The notes under the pieces: generated by a model | What the model saw: the letters and a program-made list of their open reading frames with translations, nothing else | Database searches by the model: none | Told to the model about the DNA's origin: nothing | Position numbers and translations under genes: made by a program | Part shown: positions 15,620-22,530 of the stretch, piece after piece | Numbering within the stretch: the first letter of the stretch is position 1 | Layout of the letters: each line of letters starts with the position of its first letter | NCBI GenBank assembly: GCA_947629275.1 | Contig: CANRDG010000006.1 | Span: forward strand, 1 to 27,796 | DNA from: an uncultured Clostridia bacterium | GTDB lineage: Bacteria > Bacillota > Clostridia > Oscillospirales > Ruminococcaceae | Direction of reading: 5' to 3' | DNA: 27,796 nucleotides

Positions 15620-16399
15620 CTATGCTAATTGTTCTTCGCGGTAATTTAGTCTTATCTTGTCGGTGATAAGCGCAATAAATTCACTGTTGGTAGGCTTGCC
15701 CTTGTTTACGTTTATGGTGTATCCAAAATATGTGTTCAGCGTGTCAAGGTCGCCTCTGTCCCACGCTATCTCTATCGCGTGGCGTATAGCTCTTTCAACG
15801 CGCGACGATGTGGTGTTAAATTTTTTCGCTACCGTCGGGTACAGCACCTTGGTAATGCTGTCCAGCATATCAACGTCGTGAACACTGAGCATTATCGCCT
15901 CGCGCAGGTAGTGATACCCCTTTATGTGCGCAGGAACGCCTATCTTGTGTATTATGTCCGTAACTATAATTTCCAGACTGTATACCTTTCCTGCCGCTGA
16001 AGCTTCTGTCACGTCGCCGCCTGCCGTAGTGCCAAGCAGGCTGTGTATCCTGTCGCCGAGTATAGCATAATCAAAAGGCTTCAGCATATAAAGCGCTGCG
16101 CCGGCTTGCAATACCGACTTTTCAATAAATGGGTTGGGGTAGCTTCCGGTCACGATAAACAGCGGCTTTTTGTAATTGGAGCGGTTTATCTTTTTCAAAA
16201 GCTCAATGGCGTCGATGCCAGGCATGGTGGCATCTATTATCGCAACATCAGGCGCTTCGTCCTTTATCGCTTCATAGATTATGTTGCCGTCGCTTACCCG
16301 CGAAATCACATAGAAACCTTGGCTGCGCAGCATATTTGCACATACGCTGCCGCTTTCACTGTTTTCGTCCCCTATCAGGATCTTGATCTTACTGCTCAT
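15620..16399 (-). CDS. spo0A: Sporulation master regulator Spo0A
   Basis: Phosphorylation-activated transcription factor that starts endospore formation. The receiver domain (1-122) keeps D11, phospho-acceptor D56, T84 and K107. After a short linker, the C-terminal DNA-binding domain (about 140-259) carries the Spo0A hallmarks IGVPAHIKGYHYLREAI, AKKFNTTSSRVERAIRHAIE and KPTNSEFIALITDK. Length 259 is close to Bacillus Spo0A (267). I chose the ATG at 16399, with GGAGG upstream; the in-frame extension to 16483 lies across the leader. It is a single-gene unit; spoIVB, often upstream, is not here. Two 0A-box-like sites upstream (16508 and 16607) fit autoregulation. Its presence implies sporulation potential, though Spo0A also controls other stationary-phase traits in Clostridia. 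Confidence 0.97.
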   Translation of the reverse strand: MSSKIKILIGDENSESGSVCANMLRSQGFYVISRVSDGNIIYEAIKDEAPDVAIIDATMPGIDAIELLKKINRSNYKKPLFIVTGSYPNPFIEKSVLQAGAALYMLKPFDYAILGDRIHSLLGTTAGGDVTEASAAGKVYSLEIIVTDIIHKIGVPAHIKGYHYLREAIMLSVHDVDMLDSITKVLYPTVAKKFNTTSSRVERAIRHAIEIAWDRGDLDTLNTYFGYTINVNKGKPTNSEFIALITDKIRLNYREEQLA

Positions 16400-16507
16400 A
16401 GTTGTCGTCCTCCGTTTGTTTTTTTGAGTGTTTTTAGGCTCTTTCCATATTTTACCATATGATATTGCAAAATGCAATAGCAAAAGTCAAAAACGTTCAA
16501 AAAACTT

Positions 16508-16514
16508 TTCGACA
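16508..16514 (-). promoter_or_regulatory. Candidate 0A box (proximal) upstream of spo0A
   Basis: The minus strand reads TTGTCGAAAA, containing the TGTCGAA core of Spo0A sites, 109 bases upstream of the spo0A ATG. A TTGACT lies just downstream (minus strand, about 16489-16484) and could be a -35 element, although no good -10 sits at 17 bases. Confidence 0.55.
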
Positions 16515-16606
16515 ATATCCGACCGTGCGGCGTTTTTTCTGCCGCTGCCTTAATAATATTTTATAATGTGTCAAAATAATATTCAAGTGCCGAAGTTGTA
16601 ACATAA

Positions 16607-16613
16607 TTCGACA
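16607..16613 (-). promoter_or_regulatory. Candidate 0A box (distal) upstream of spo0A
   Basis: The minus strand reads TTTTGTCGAAT, a close match to the Spo0A consensus TTTTGTCRAAAA, 208 bases upstream of the spo0A ATG and 154 bases upstream of the divergent xre start. It has the same orientation as the proximal site. The rest of 16400-16766 is AT-rich intergenic sequence shared by the two divergent genes. Confidence 0.6.
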
Positions 16614-16677
16614 AAACTATGCCACGAAACAGAAAAATGCGGCTCTGAGCGCGGTCTTATAAATGCTTTTTGCGCTC

Positions 16678-16722
16678 TTATACTGCAAATTGCAGTATAA
16701 GTGGTACAACAAATTGCAGTAT
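16678..16722. promoter_or_regulatory. Palindromic operator plus half-site upstream of the small xre gene
   Basis: Bases 16678-16688 and 16690-16700 are perfect 11-base inverted arms around one central A (arm TTATACTGCAA). A second half-site, AAATTGCAGTAT, recurs at 16711-16722, 24 bases downstream of its first occurrence at 16687-16698. TATATT at 16735-16740 may be the -10. The arrangement fits autorepression by the XRE protein encoded 67 bases further on. Confidence 0.75.
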
Positions 16723-16766
16723 GATATATTCTTTTATATTAGAATGTGATTTGGAGGAGATCATAT

Positions 16767-16991
16767 ATGCAATACAAAAGAATACGCGATCTGCGTGAAG
16801 ATGCCGATATGAAACAGACAGATACAGCCAAAATGCTCCACTGTTCTCAACAGGTGTACAGCAATTACGAACTCGGTCAGCGCGATATACCGACCGACAT
16901 ACTGATAGCTCTTGCAGAAATATACAAAACCAACGTTGACTATATCTTAGGTCTTACAGATGCGAAAACCTATTACAAAAAGTTAAGATAG
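16767..16991 (+). CDS. Small XRE (Cro/C1-type) helix-turn-helix regulator
   Basis: A 74-residue protein that is essentially one HTH_3 domain: MKQTDTAKMLHCSQQVYSNY (15-34) is the helix-turn-helix and DILIALAEIYKTNVDYILGL (44-63) packs behind it. There is no sensor or dimerisation domain beyond the fold, as in phage-type and plasmid-type repressors and many stand-alone clostridial regulators. I chose the ATG at 16767, with GGAGGAGA 6 bases upstream, instead of an earlier in-frame start at 16746. A perfect 23-base palindrome lies upstream, so it probably represses itself; other targets are unknown. It is divergent from spo0A and its stop lies one base from the znuB stop on the other strand. Confidence 0.88.
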   Translation: MQYKRIRDLREDADMKQTDTAKMLHCSQQVYSNYELGQRDIPTDILIALAEIYKTNVDYILGLTDAKTYYKKLR

Positions 16992-16992
16992 G

Positions 16993-17808
16993 CTACCTGT
17001 ACTTGACAGCACCAACCGCCCAGAACAGCAGAAATGCCGCGAGGTTGGCAGCCACAACGCTCGCGCCGGCAGGGGTGGAGAAAACATACGAAGCAATTAT
17101 CCCCACAACGAAGCACACCACCGACACGCACGCAGAACATATCATTACCGAGCGAAAACGCTTGAACACGCGCATCGCCGTCAGGGCGGGGAACACTATG
17201 AGTCCAGAAATGAGCAAAGTTCCCATCATTCGCATACCAAGCACTATCGTCAGCGCGGTCAACAGCGCGAGCAGCATATTGTATAGCTGCGCCTTAATGC
17301 CCGTTGCCCTTGCAAAAGTTTCGTCAAACGTCACCGCTAAAAGCCTGTTGTAAAAAAGCACAAACAGCACTAAAACGGCTATAGAGAGCACAATGCTCAG
17401 GCGCACGTCAGAGCGGCTCATTGTCAGTATGCTGCCGAACATATAGCTGTTAATGTCGGTCGTTATGCCGCTGCCAAAAGATGTTACTATAACGCCCACA
17501 GCCAGCGCGCTTGTGGTTATAAGCGCCGTGGCAGCATCGCCCTTTATTTTCTCCTTGCCCGAAAGCCGCAGCAGCAAAAACGCCGCAATTACTACCACAG
17601 GTATTGAGAAATACAGCGGCGCGAGGTTCATCACCGCTGCGACCGATAGCGCGCAGAAACCCACGTGCGAAAGTCCGTCGCCTATCATCGAGTACCTTTT
17701 CAGCACCAGCGGCACGCCAAGAAGCGCCGCCGACAGCGACACAAGCACGCCCACTATCAAAGCGCGCTGTATAAAAGTCATTTCCAGAAGTTTAAGAATA
17801 CTGTCCAT
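16993..17808 (-). CDS. znuB: Zinc (or manganese) ABC transporter permease, ABC-3 family
   Basis: Membrane channel subunit of a metal-uptake ABC transporter. The 271 residues form about eight hydrophobic segments. The N-terminus has the family sequence ALIVGVLVSLSAALLGVPLVLKRYSMIGDGLSHVGF (written here as two blocks: residues 17-32 and MIGDGLSHVGF at 41-51), and MRMMGTLLISGLIVFPA (about 203-219) is a second conserved block. It is the last gene of the fur-znuA-znuC-znuB operon, 10 bases after znuC, with GAGGT before its ATG. Zinc is the likely substrate because of the linked Fur-family gene with a Zur-like box and the His-rich loop of the binding protein; manganese is the alternative. It ends tail to tail with xre with no room for a separate terminator. 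Confidence 0.9.
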   Translation of the reverse strand: MDSILKLLEMTFIQRALIVGVLVSLSAALLGVPLVLKRYSMIGDGLSHVGFCALSVAAVMNLAPLYFSIPVVVIAAFLLLRLSGKEKIKGDAATALITTSALAVGVIVTSFGSGITTDINSYMFGSILTMSRSDVRLSIVLSIAVLVLFVLFYNRLLAVTFDETFARATGIKAQLYNMLLALLTALTIVLGMRMMGTLLISGLIVFPALTAMRVFKRFRSVMICSACVSVVCFVVGIIASYVFSTPAGASVVAANLAAFLLFWAVGAVKYR

Positions 17809-17818
17809 TTTGGATACC

Positions 17819-18529
17819 TCAAATATCGTGGTGAGAGTGGCTTAAAAACCGCCTGCCCTCGGGCGAATTGATGTAGTCGTTCGTAGTGCCGAAAAACACC
17901 AGCGTTTTGTCAATGTGCAAAATTTTCCCTGCCTGCATGGCTGCGCAGCGTATGTCATGTGATACCATTATAACGGTTATGTGGTGTTTCTTGTTCAGAT
18001 CGTCTATCAGTGCGTAAAGTTCGTCGGTCGCCTTGGGGTCAAGGTTCGCAACGGGTTCGTCAAGTATAAGCAGCTTTTCGGTAGAGCAAAGCGCCCTTGC
18101 CATCAGCACCCTCTGCTGCTGTCCACCGGAAAGTTCGCCGTAACATTTTTTTGCAAGCTGCGCCGCGCCTGTTTTTTCTAGGTTTTCAAGCGCGAGCTTT
18201 TTTGTTTTTGCGGAAAAGAATGGTCGCCTGCCGTTGGCTTTCAGGCAGCCCGTAAGCACAACTTCCATTACCGATGCAGGAAAATCTCGCTGAATGTCGG
18301 TCTGCTGCGGCATATAGCCTATCTGCGACTGCGCCAGCCCTTGGTATGTTATGCTGCCGCCGTCAGGCTTTTTAAGCCCCAAAAGCGCCTTTATCAGCGT
18401 GCTTTTGCCCGAACCGTTCTCGCCGACTATGCAAAGATAATCGCCTTCTTCAAGTTCAAAGCTTAAATCGTGCAGCGCCTCACTGCCTTCATACTGCACG
18501 GTAAGGTCTTTAACACAAAGCAAACTCAT
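17819..18529 (-). CDS. znuC: Zinc (or manganese) ABC transporter ATP-binding protein
   Basis: Energises metal uptake through ZnuB. Walker A GENGSGKST (36-44), Q-loop MPQQTD (73-78), signature LSGGQQQR (133-140) and Walker B LLILDEP (153-159) followed by ANLDP are intact. MPQQTDIQRDFPASVMEVVL is typical of the ZnuC/MntB class of metal importers. Length 236 is normal. Its ATG overlaps the znuA stop by one base (TGATG), which suggests coupled translation. The C-terminus ends in SHSHHDI, a short His-rich tail that might bind metal, though its role is unknown. Confidence 0.93.
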   Translation of the reverse strand: MSLLCVKDLTVQYEGSEALHDLSFELEEGDYLCIVGENGSGKSTLIKALLGLKKPDGGSITYQGLAQSQIGYMPQQTDIQRDFPASVMEVVLTGCLKANGRRPFFSAKTKKLALENLEKTGAAQLAKKCYGELSGGQQQRVLMARALCSTEKLLILDEPVANLDPKATDELYALIDDLNKKHHITVIMVSHDIRCAAMQAGKILHIDKTLVFFGTTNDYINSPEGRRFLSHSHHDI

Positions 18530-19467
18530 CAGTAAAGCGCCTCCTTAAGTACCTGCAAATTATCTTCCATTAGTGAAATATAGCTGACGCCGTTTTGCAT
18601 TTCTTCCTGCGTGACATTGTGGCAGGAATGAAACAGCCGCGCATTGCAGCCCGTCTGCTCCGCTATGGCGCGTGCAGCGTTTTCAGCCGAAAATTCTATA
18701 TACAAAACGTCCGGCAGGCCCTCGCTCTCTATCTTGTCTATAAGGTATGCAAAAGTTGCCGCGCTGGGCTCTGTTTCGTCGCTGCACCCCGAAAATGCCG
18801 CGTAACATTCCAGCCCATAGTCATCTGCAAGATACCGAAACGGAAAGCGGTCGCCGAACACCAAAGTTTTGCGCTTTGCGCCGTTTACAACGCTTGAAAA
18901 TTCGCCGTCAAGCTGTTTTAGTTTTTCGCAGTATGCAGAGCAGTTTTTTTGGTATTCATCGGCGTTTTCGCTGTCAATAGCGCACACCGCATTGCATATG
19001 CCGCCGCAGATATCCTGCGCGTTGTGAAGGGAAGTCCACACGTGCTCGTCAATAGAATGTTCTTCTTCGTTATCATGGTGGTCATGCTCCGCGCCGATCT
19101 CCGCTTCTTCCTTAACGTCGCAAATATCAATAAGCCGCAGGGCGTTCACGGGCTCGTCGAAAGATTTAAGCATATCCTCCACCCAAACGTCGCTCTCGCC
19201 GCCCGTGTAAATGAACAGATCGCAGTTTTCTATCGCTAGTATGTCCTTTATTGTCGGCTCGTAAGAATGGCTTTCCTGCCCGGGTTTTAAAAGTATCTGA
19301 ATGTCGCAGCTGCCGTCCGTTATCTCTCGCGCAAAGTCATATGGCGGAAAAATGGTCGTAACTATGCTAAGTTTATCGCTTTGCTGCTGCTCGCCGCACG
19401 AAGTCATAAACATCATCGGCAGCATGGCGGCTATCACTGCGGCGGTTTTTATATTTTTTCTTATCAT
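18529..19467 (-). CDS. znuA: Zinc-binding lipoprotein of the ABC transporter (ZnuA/TroA-like, variant)
   Basis: Captures metal outside the cell and passes it to ZnuB. Residues 1-24 are a lipoprotein signal with lipobox MTSC (lipidated C24). TTIFPPYDFAREI (37-49) and GQESHSYEPT (63-72, ligand H67) begin the first lobe. A loop, EHDHHDNEEEHSIDEHVWTS (about 127-146), holds the His/Asp-rich stretch typical of zinc carriers plus the second ligand, H142. The second-lobe motif usually containing a ligand His is replaced by GDRFPFRYLADDYGL, and a further motif HSCHNV near the C-terminus could supply ligands. A one-base gap separates it from fur and AAGGACA lies before its ATG. Length 312 is normal. 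The metal is inferred, not shown. Confidence 0.9.
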   Translation of the reverse strand: MIRKNIKTAAVIAAMLPMMFMTSCGEQQQSDKLSIVTTIFPPYDFAREITDGSCDIQILLKPGQESHSYEPTIKDILAIENCDLFIYTGGESDVWVEDMLKSFDEPVNALRLIDICDVKEEAEIGAEHDHHDNEEEHSIDEHVWTSLHNAQDICGGICNAVCAIDSENADEYQKNCSAYCEKLKQLDGEFSSVVNGAKRKTLVFGDRFPFRYLADDYGLECYAAFSGCSDETEPSAATFAYLIDKIESEGLPDVLYIEFSAENAARAIAEQTGCNARLFHSCHNVTQEEMQNGVSYISLMEDNLQVLKEALY

Positions 19468-19468
19468 G

Positions 19469-19900
19469 TCACTTGTCCTTTTGCGTTTTCGCAGCCGCGG
19501 CGCAGTCGGCGCACAGCCCGTAAAGCACCGTTTTCGAGCTGTTTAAGTAAAACGCGTGTTCCTTTTCTATATGATCGGAAAGCTTTGCCAGATCGTCACA
19601 ATCAAGATGTATCAGCCTTCCGCAGCCCTCACACTTTAAGTGAAAATGTTCGCGGCAGTCGGTTTCCCCGTCAACGTACTGGAAGCAAGCGCTCTGCCCC
19701 TGCGCAAGTTCATACCGCCGCAGCTGCCCTTCTTTTAAAAGCTTGTCAAGATTGCGGTAAATGGTCGTCATGCCAACGCTCTCGCCGCCGCGCAGAAGAT
19801 ATTCGTGTATCTCCTCGGCGGTAATATGGCGGTCTTTGTTGTCTTTAAGACATTTAAGTATAAGCGTTCTCTGCTTTGTTTTGTAACTGTTTTGCGGCAA
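19469..19900 (-). CDS. zur: Fur-family metal-dependent repressor (probably Zur)
   Basis: Dimeric metal-responsive regulator. The N-terminal winged helix has ITAEEIHEYL and SVGMTTIYRNLDKLLKEG (41-58). The C-terminal part has two CxxC pairs, C90/C93 and C130/C133, for a structural zinc, and further candidate ligands H85, H87 (EHFHLKC), H110 and H115. Length 143 is normal. Translation starts at a TTG, with AGAGGTG upstream. As first gene of the znu operon it probably senses zinc and represses its own transport genes, hence zur rather than fur or perR. A 17-base palindrome lies just downstream of the -10 element. Fur or PerR function cannot be excluded by sequence alone. Confidence 0.88.
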   Translation of the reverse strand: MPQNSYKTKQRTLILKCLKDNKDRHITAEEIHEYLLRGGESVGMTTIYRNLDKLLKEGQLRRYELAQGQSACFQYVDGETDCREHFHLKCEGCGRLIHLDCDDLAKLSDHIEKEHAFYLNSSKTVLYGLCADCAAAAKTQKDK

Positions 19901-19919
19901 TTTCTTTCACCTCTCAAAA

Positions 19920-19936
19920 ATGAAAACGGTTTTCAT
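19920..19936. promoter_or_regulatory. Zur/Fur-like operator
   Basis: Perfect palindrome: ATGAAAAC (19920-19927), one central base, GTTTTCAT (19929-19936). It lies between the -10 element (19943-19948) and the TTG of the Fur-family gene, where bound repressor would block transcription. It resembles AT-rich Fur-family boxes of the TGAAAA-n-TTTTCA kind. Confidence 0.75.
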
Positions 19937-19942
19937 ATTCAT

Positions 19943-19971
19943 ATTATATCACCGTTTTATGCCGCTGTCAA
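19943..19971 (-). promoter_or_regulatory. Consensus sigma-A promoter of the zur-znuACB operon
   Basis: On the minus strand TTGACA (19971-19966) and TATAAT (19948-19943) are perfect hexamers with a 17-base spacer. It diverges from the SRP RNA promoter at 20001-20029. Confidence 0.92.
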
Positions 19972-20000
19972 GAGCCAAAGCGCAAATGTGTAAAAAGTGC

Positions 20001-20029
20001 TTGCAATTTTTTTATGAATGTGGTATAAT
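20001..20029 (+). promoter_or_regulatory. Promoter of the SRP RNA
   Basis: TTGCAA (20001-20006) and a perfect TATAAT (20024-20029) with 17 bases between. Transcription would start near 20036, about 45 bases before the conserved RNA, so the 5' end is probably processed. Confidence 0.75.
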
Positions 20030-20081
20030 AACAAATAGTGATTTTTTCAACTTGAATAGAGCAGGTAAGTCGCCGCGGAAA

Positions 20082-20210
20082 TTTCCGACTTATAGGTGTG
20101 CAGGTCCTGTGCAATGAAACGCTGTGAACCATGTCAGGCGGGGAACCGAGCAGCATTAAGCGGTTTGTTTTGTGTGTCACAGCCACGCCTGCACTCCTAT
20201 GTGTCGGATT
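20082..20210 (+). ncRNA. ffs: Signal recognition particle RNA (4.5S/scRNA, small type)
   Basis: The RNA scaffold that binds Ffh and brings ribosomes making membrane proteins to FtsY. The conserved domain IV is clear: GTGAACCATGTCAGG (about 20123-20137), an apical CGG-GGAA-CCG stem with GNRA tetraloop at 20142-20145, then AGCAGCATTAAG (20149-20160). GGTCCTGTGCAATG just before it matches the Bacillus scRNA. Closing helices pair 20084-20089 (TCCGAC) with 20203-20208 (GTCGGA), and ATAGGTGTGCAGG (about 20092-20104) with CCTGCACTCCTAT (one mismatch). The ends are estimated from this pairing; about 130 bases suggests the small type without a full Alu domain. Placement immediately before dnaX-ybaB-recR is the same as in Bacillus subtilis. 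Confidence 0.9.
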
Positions 20211-20214
20211 TTCT

Positions 20215-20400
20215 ATTAGAGGTTAGAAGTGAGAGGTTAGAAGTAAGAAGCGGTTTTGCGGCGTTAGCGCGTGCTTGCCATACCTGCGGTTCAGATAGAA
20301 GCAAAAGGCAAGAAAATGTGACTTTAACTTTTGCGCGCTATTTTAATTTTTGTATTATTCGCGCTTACGCGCCGCGCAGGAGCGCACACGTTGACCGCCA
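20215..20400 (-). repeat. Dispersed intergenic repeat, copy C (reverse orientation)
   Basis: Read on the minus strand it gives the same parts as copies A and B: a GCGCGTAAGCGC block, a CTTGCCTTTTGCTTCTATCT and AACCGCAGGTAT block, AAAACCGCTTC, then five exact 7-base units at 20249-20215 (TTCTTAC, TTCTAAC, CTCTCAC, TTCTAAC, CTCTAAT). Module 1 is only partly kept. It starts only a few bases after the SRP RNA. No gene is credible here. Confidence 0.7.
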
Positions 20401-20430
20401 CAAATGTTTGCTATCATTACTTTATCCATA

Positions 20431-20528
20431 AAATCTACCCTCCCACAAACCAACCCAGTACAAAAGTGGCTGGCAGAATATTCTTCCAGCGGCGTGAGGT
20501 TGGGTTTATGATTTGAGGGAGTAAATTT
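20431..20528. repeat. 98-base imperfect palindrome next to the dnaX ribosome binding site
   Basis: The two 49-base halves align without gaps when one is reversed and complemented, with about 60% identity, centred on the perfect AGAATATTCT (20475-20484). The ends (AAATCTAC and GTAAATTT) and the core pair best. It ends exactly before the AAGGAGGTG of dnaX. It could be an old palindromic mobile element or a regulatory hairpin in the dnaX leader. Confidence 0.6.
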
Positions 20529-20544
20529 AAGGAGGTGTGCGGCA

Positions 20545-22149
20545 GTGTATCAGGCTTTATACAGAAAATGGCGACCCGCTTATTGGGAAGACGTAGTTTC
20601 GCAGCCGCATATAACCACCACTTTGCGCAATCAGATAAAAGAGGGCAAGACCGCGCACGCATACCTTTTCACTGGCAGCCGCGGCACAGGCAAGACCACC
20701 TGCGCGAGGATATTTGCTAAGGCTATAAACTGCAAAGACCCCAAAGACGGCTCGCCCTGCGGCGAATGCGAGATGTGCAGGCTTTTTGAAAACGAGAGCC
20801 TTGTTGACATTATAGAGATAGATGCCGCCTCAAACACGGGTGTTGACGATATACGCGAGCTGCGCGAATCCACCGCGTACACGCCCGAGACTTGCAAATA
20901 TAAGGTGTATATTATAGACGAGGTGCATATGCTCTCCACGAGCGCATTCAACGCGCTTTTGAAAATTCTGGAAGAGCCGCCCGAGTATGTGAAATTTGTG
21001 CTGGCTACCACCGAAATACACAAAGTGCCCGTCACCATTGTTTCACGCTGCCAACGGTTTGATTTTCGGCGTATTCTTCCGGAAGATATAAAGAGCAGGC
21101 TTTTGTATATCGCGGATAATGAAGATTTTACGCTTACCGATAGCGCTGCAGAGCTTGTTGCAAAGCTTGCAGACGGCGGTATGAGAGACGCTCTTTCACT
21201 GCTTGACCAGTGCATAGCGTATTCAAAAGATGTTGATCTCGATACCGTTTCTTCTGCCGCAGGCATCGCGGAGCGCGACTATCTTTTCAAGCTTTTGGAA
21301 TGTTTTGCAGACAAAGATGCGGTCACGGCAATAGACATAATAGGTCAGCTTTATGACCGCTCAAAGGATATGCAAAGGCTTGTGGACGAGCTTATATCGC
21401 AGATGAGAAACGTAATGCTCGCAAAATCTATCAAGAGCGATTCGGCGTTCGTGTGCCTGCCGGACGAGATAGAGCGCATACGCAGAATTGCCGAAAAACT
21501 CGATACACAGCGTATACTGCAAATGCTCGATATTTTGCAAAATTGCAGTGAAAGGCTGCTGAGAGTTACAGCCAAAAGAGTTGAGATAGAAATGTGCGTT
21601 GTAAGGCTGTGCGGCAATGATGTGGGCAGTGCAAAAAACGCTGTTGTTTCAAACGTCAGCGACGGCGAGATAACGGCGCTCAGAAATCGCATAGCGGCTC
21701 TTGAAAAAGCTTTGAAAAACGGCGTGGCAAAGCAAAATACGCTCGTGAAAGAAGAACCTTTAGTACCGCAGGAGCACGCGCCGATAGCAGAGCCGAAAGT
21801 TGACGTTTCAAAACTAAAGCCCGAAGATTTTTCGCCTCTCGCAGACTGGAAAGACATACTGGACGAGCTTGCACAGCGCGACGCTGCCACCGCAGGTTTT
21901 TTGGCAGGGTCAAGCGCGTTTGTGTATGAAAACGTATTGCTGCTTGTAGTCGACAATGACTTTTTCTTAAAGATGTTCAAGGAAACAAAGTGTGCCGCAA
22001 TGCTGTCGCAGATATTGACGGAGCGGTACGGCAAGCAGTTCGCCATAAGGGTGCGTTCGGCAAAAAACGTAGTTCCCGGTGAAGATTCACCCGTTAACAA
22101 ACTGCTCAAAAGAGCGAAGGACTCGGACGTGGCAGTTGAAATAAAATAG
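20545..22149 (+). CDS. dnaX: DNA polymerase III subunits gamma/tau
   Basis: ATPase of the clamp loader that places the beta sliding clamp and organises the replisome. The first residues, MYQALYRKWRP, are the family start. Walker A GSRGTGKTT (44-52), a zinc site (C63, C72, C75, C78), Walker B VYIIDEVH (121-128), sensor I LATTEIHKVP and the SRC motif (SRCQRFDF) are present. The C-terminus (about 380-534) is less conserved, as expected for the tau-specific part. Length 534 is normal for Firmicutes. Translation starts at GTG with GGAGGTG 7 bases upstream. No obvious A-rich slippery site for a shorter gamma form was seen. It is first in dnaX-ybaB-recR, after the SRP RNA, a repeat and a long palindrome. 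Confidence 0.96.
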   Translation: MYQALYRKWRPAYWEDVVSQPHITTTLRNQIKEGKTAHAYLFTGSRGTGKTTCARIFAKAINCKDPKDGSPCGECEMCRLFENESLVDIIEIDAASNTGVDDIRELRESTAYTPETCKYKVYIIDEVHMLSTSAFNALLKILEEPPEYVKFVLATTEIHKVPVTIVSRCQRFDFRRILPEDIKSRLLYIADNEDFTLTDSAAELVAKLADGGMRDALSLLDQCIAYSKDVDLDTVSSAAGIAERDYLFKLLECFADKDAVTAIDIIGQLYDRSKDMQRLVDELISQMRNVMLAKSIKSDSAFVCLPDEIERIRRIAEKLDTQRILQMLDILQNCSERLLRVTAKRVEIEMCVVRLCGNDVGSAKNAVVSNVSDGEITALRNRIAALEKALKNGVAKQNTLVKEEPLVPQEHAPIAEPKVDVSKLKPEDFSPLADWKDILDELAQRDAATAGFLAGSSAFVYENVLLLVVDNDFFLKMFKETKCAAMLSQILTERYGKQFAIRVRSAKNVVPGEDSPVNKLLKRAKDSDVAVEIK

Positions 22150-22177
22150 AAAACTATAATTGCAAGGAGAAATAATT

Positions 22178-22528
22178 ATGAAAGCAAGACTTCCGCAGGG
22201 AATGGGCAAAGGTCCTTCCGGCAATGTAAATCAAATGCTCAAACAGGCTCAGAAAATGCAGGAGCAGATAACCGCTTTGCAGGCAGAGCTTGAAGAGAGA
22301 GAGTTTTCCGCATCGGTAGGCGGCGGAGCTGTAGAGATAACCATAAACGGCAAAAGACAGGTTTTGAAACTTAACATCAAGCCCGAAGTCGTTGACCCCG
22401 AGGACGTTGAAACTCTGCAAGACCTCGTAATGAGTGCGTTCAACGAGGCAATAAGGGTACTCGATGAGGAATCCGACGCCGAAATGCAGAAAGTCACCGG
22501 CGGCGTGTCCATACCCGGTCTGTATTGA
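22178..22528 (+). CDS. ybaB: YbaB/EbfC-family nucleoid-associated protein
   Basis: Small DNA-binding protein (YaaK in Bacillus) usually encoded between dnaX and recR. The N-terminus has the Gly-rich start and NQMLKQAQKMQEQITALQAELEE, a coiled-coil-like helix, followed by the beta-sheet core (GGGAVEITINGKRQVLKLNI) and the end helix. Length 116 is normal. I chose the ATG at 22178 with AAGGAGA upstream. Its stop is followed almost directly by recR. Precise role is still uncertain in the family: DNA binding and links to recombination repair have been reported. Confidence 0.93.
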   Translation: MKARLPQGMGKGPSGNVNQMLKQAQKMQEQITALQAELEEREFSASVGGGAVEITINGKRQVLKLNIKPEVVDPEDVETLQDLVMSAFNEAIRVLDEESDAEMQKVTGGVSIPGLY

Positions 22529-22530
22529 TA

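Noticed and set aside
15067..15666. A 199-codon plus-strand frame across the response regulator start, its promoter and the spo0A end
   Set aside because: It runs over a promoter and a terminator of verified minus-strand genes and has no motif.
21690..21735. A programmed frameshift site in dnaX for a short gamma subunit
   Set aside because: There are A-rich runs but no A AAA AAG heptamer followed by a clear hairpin.
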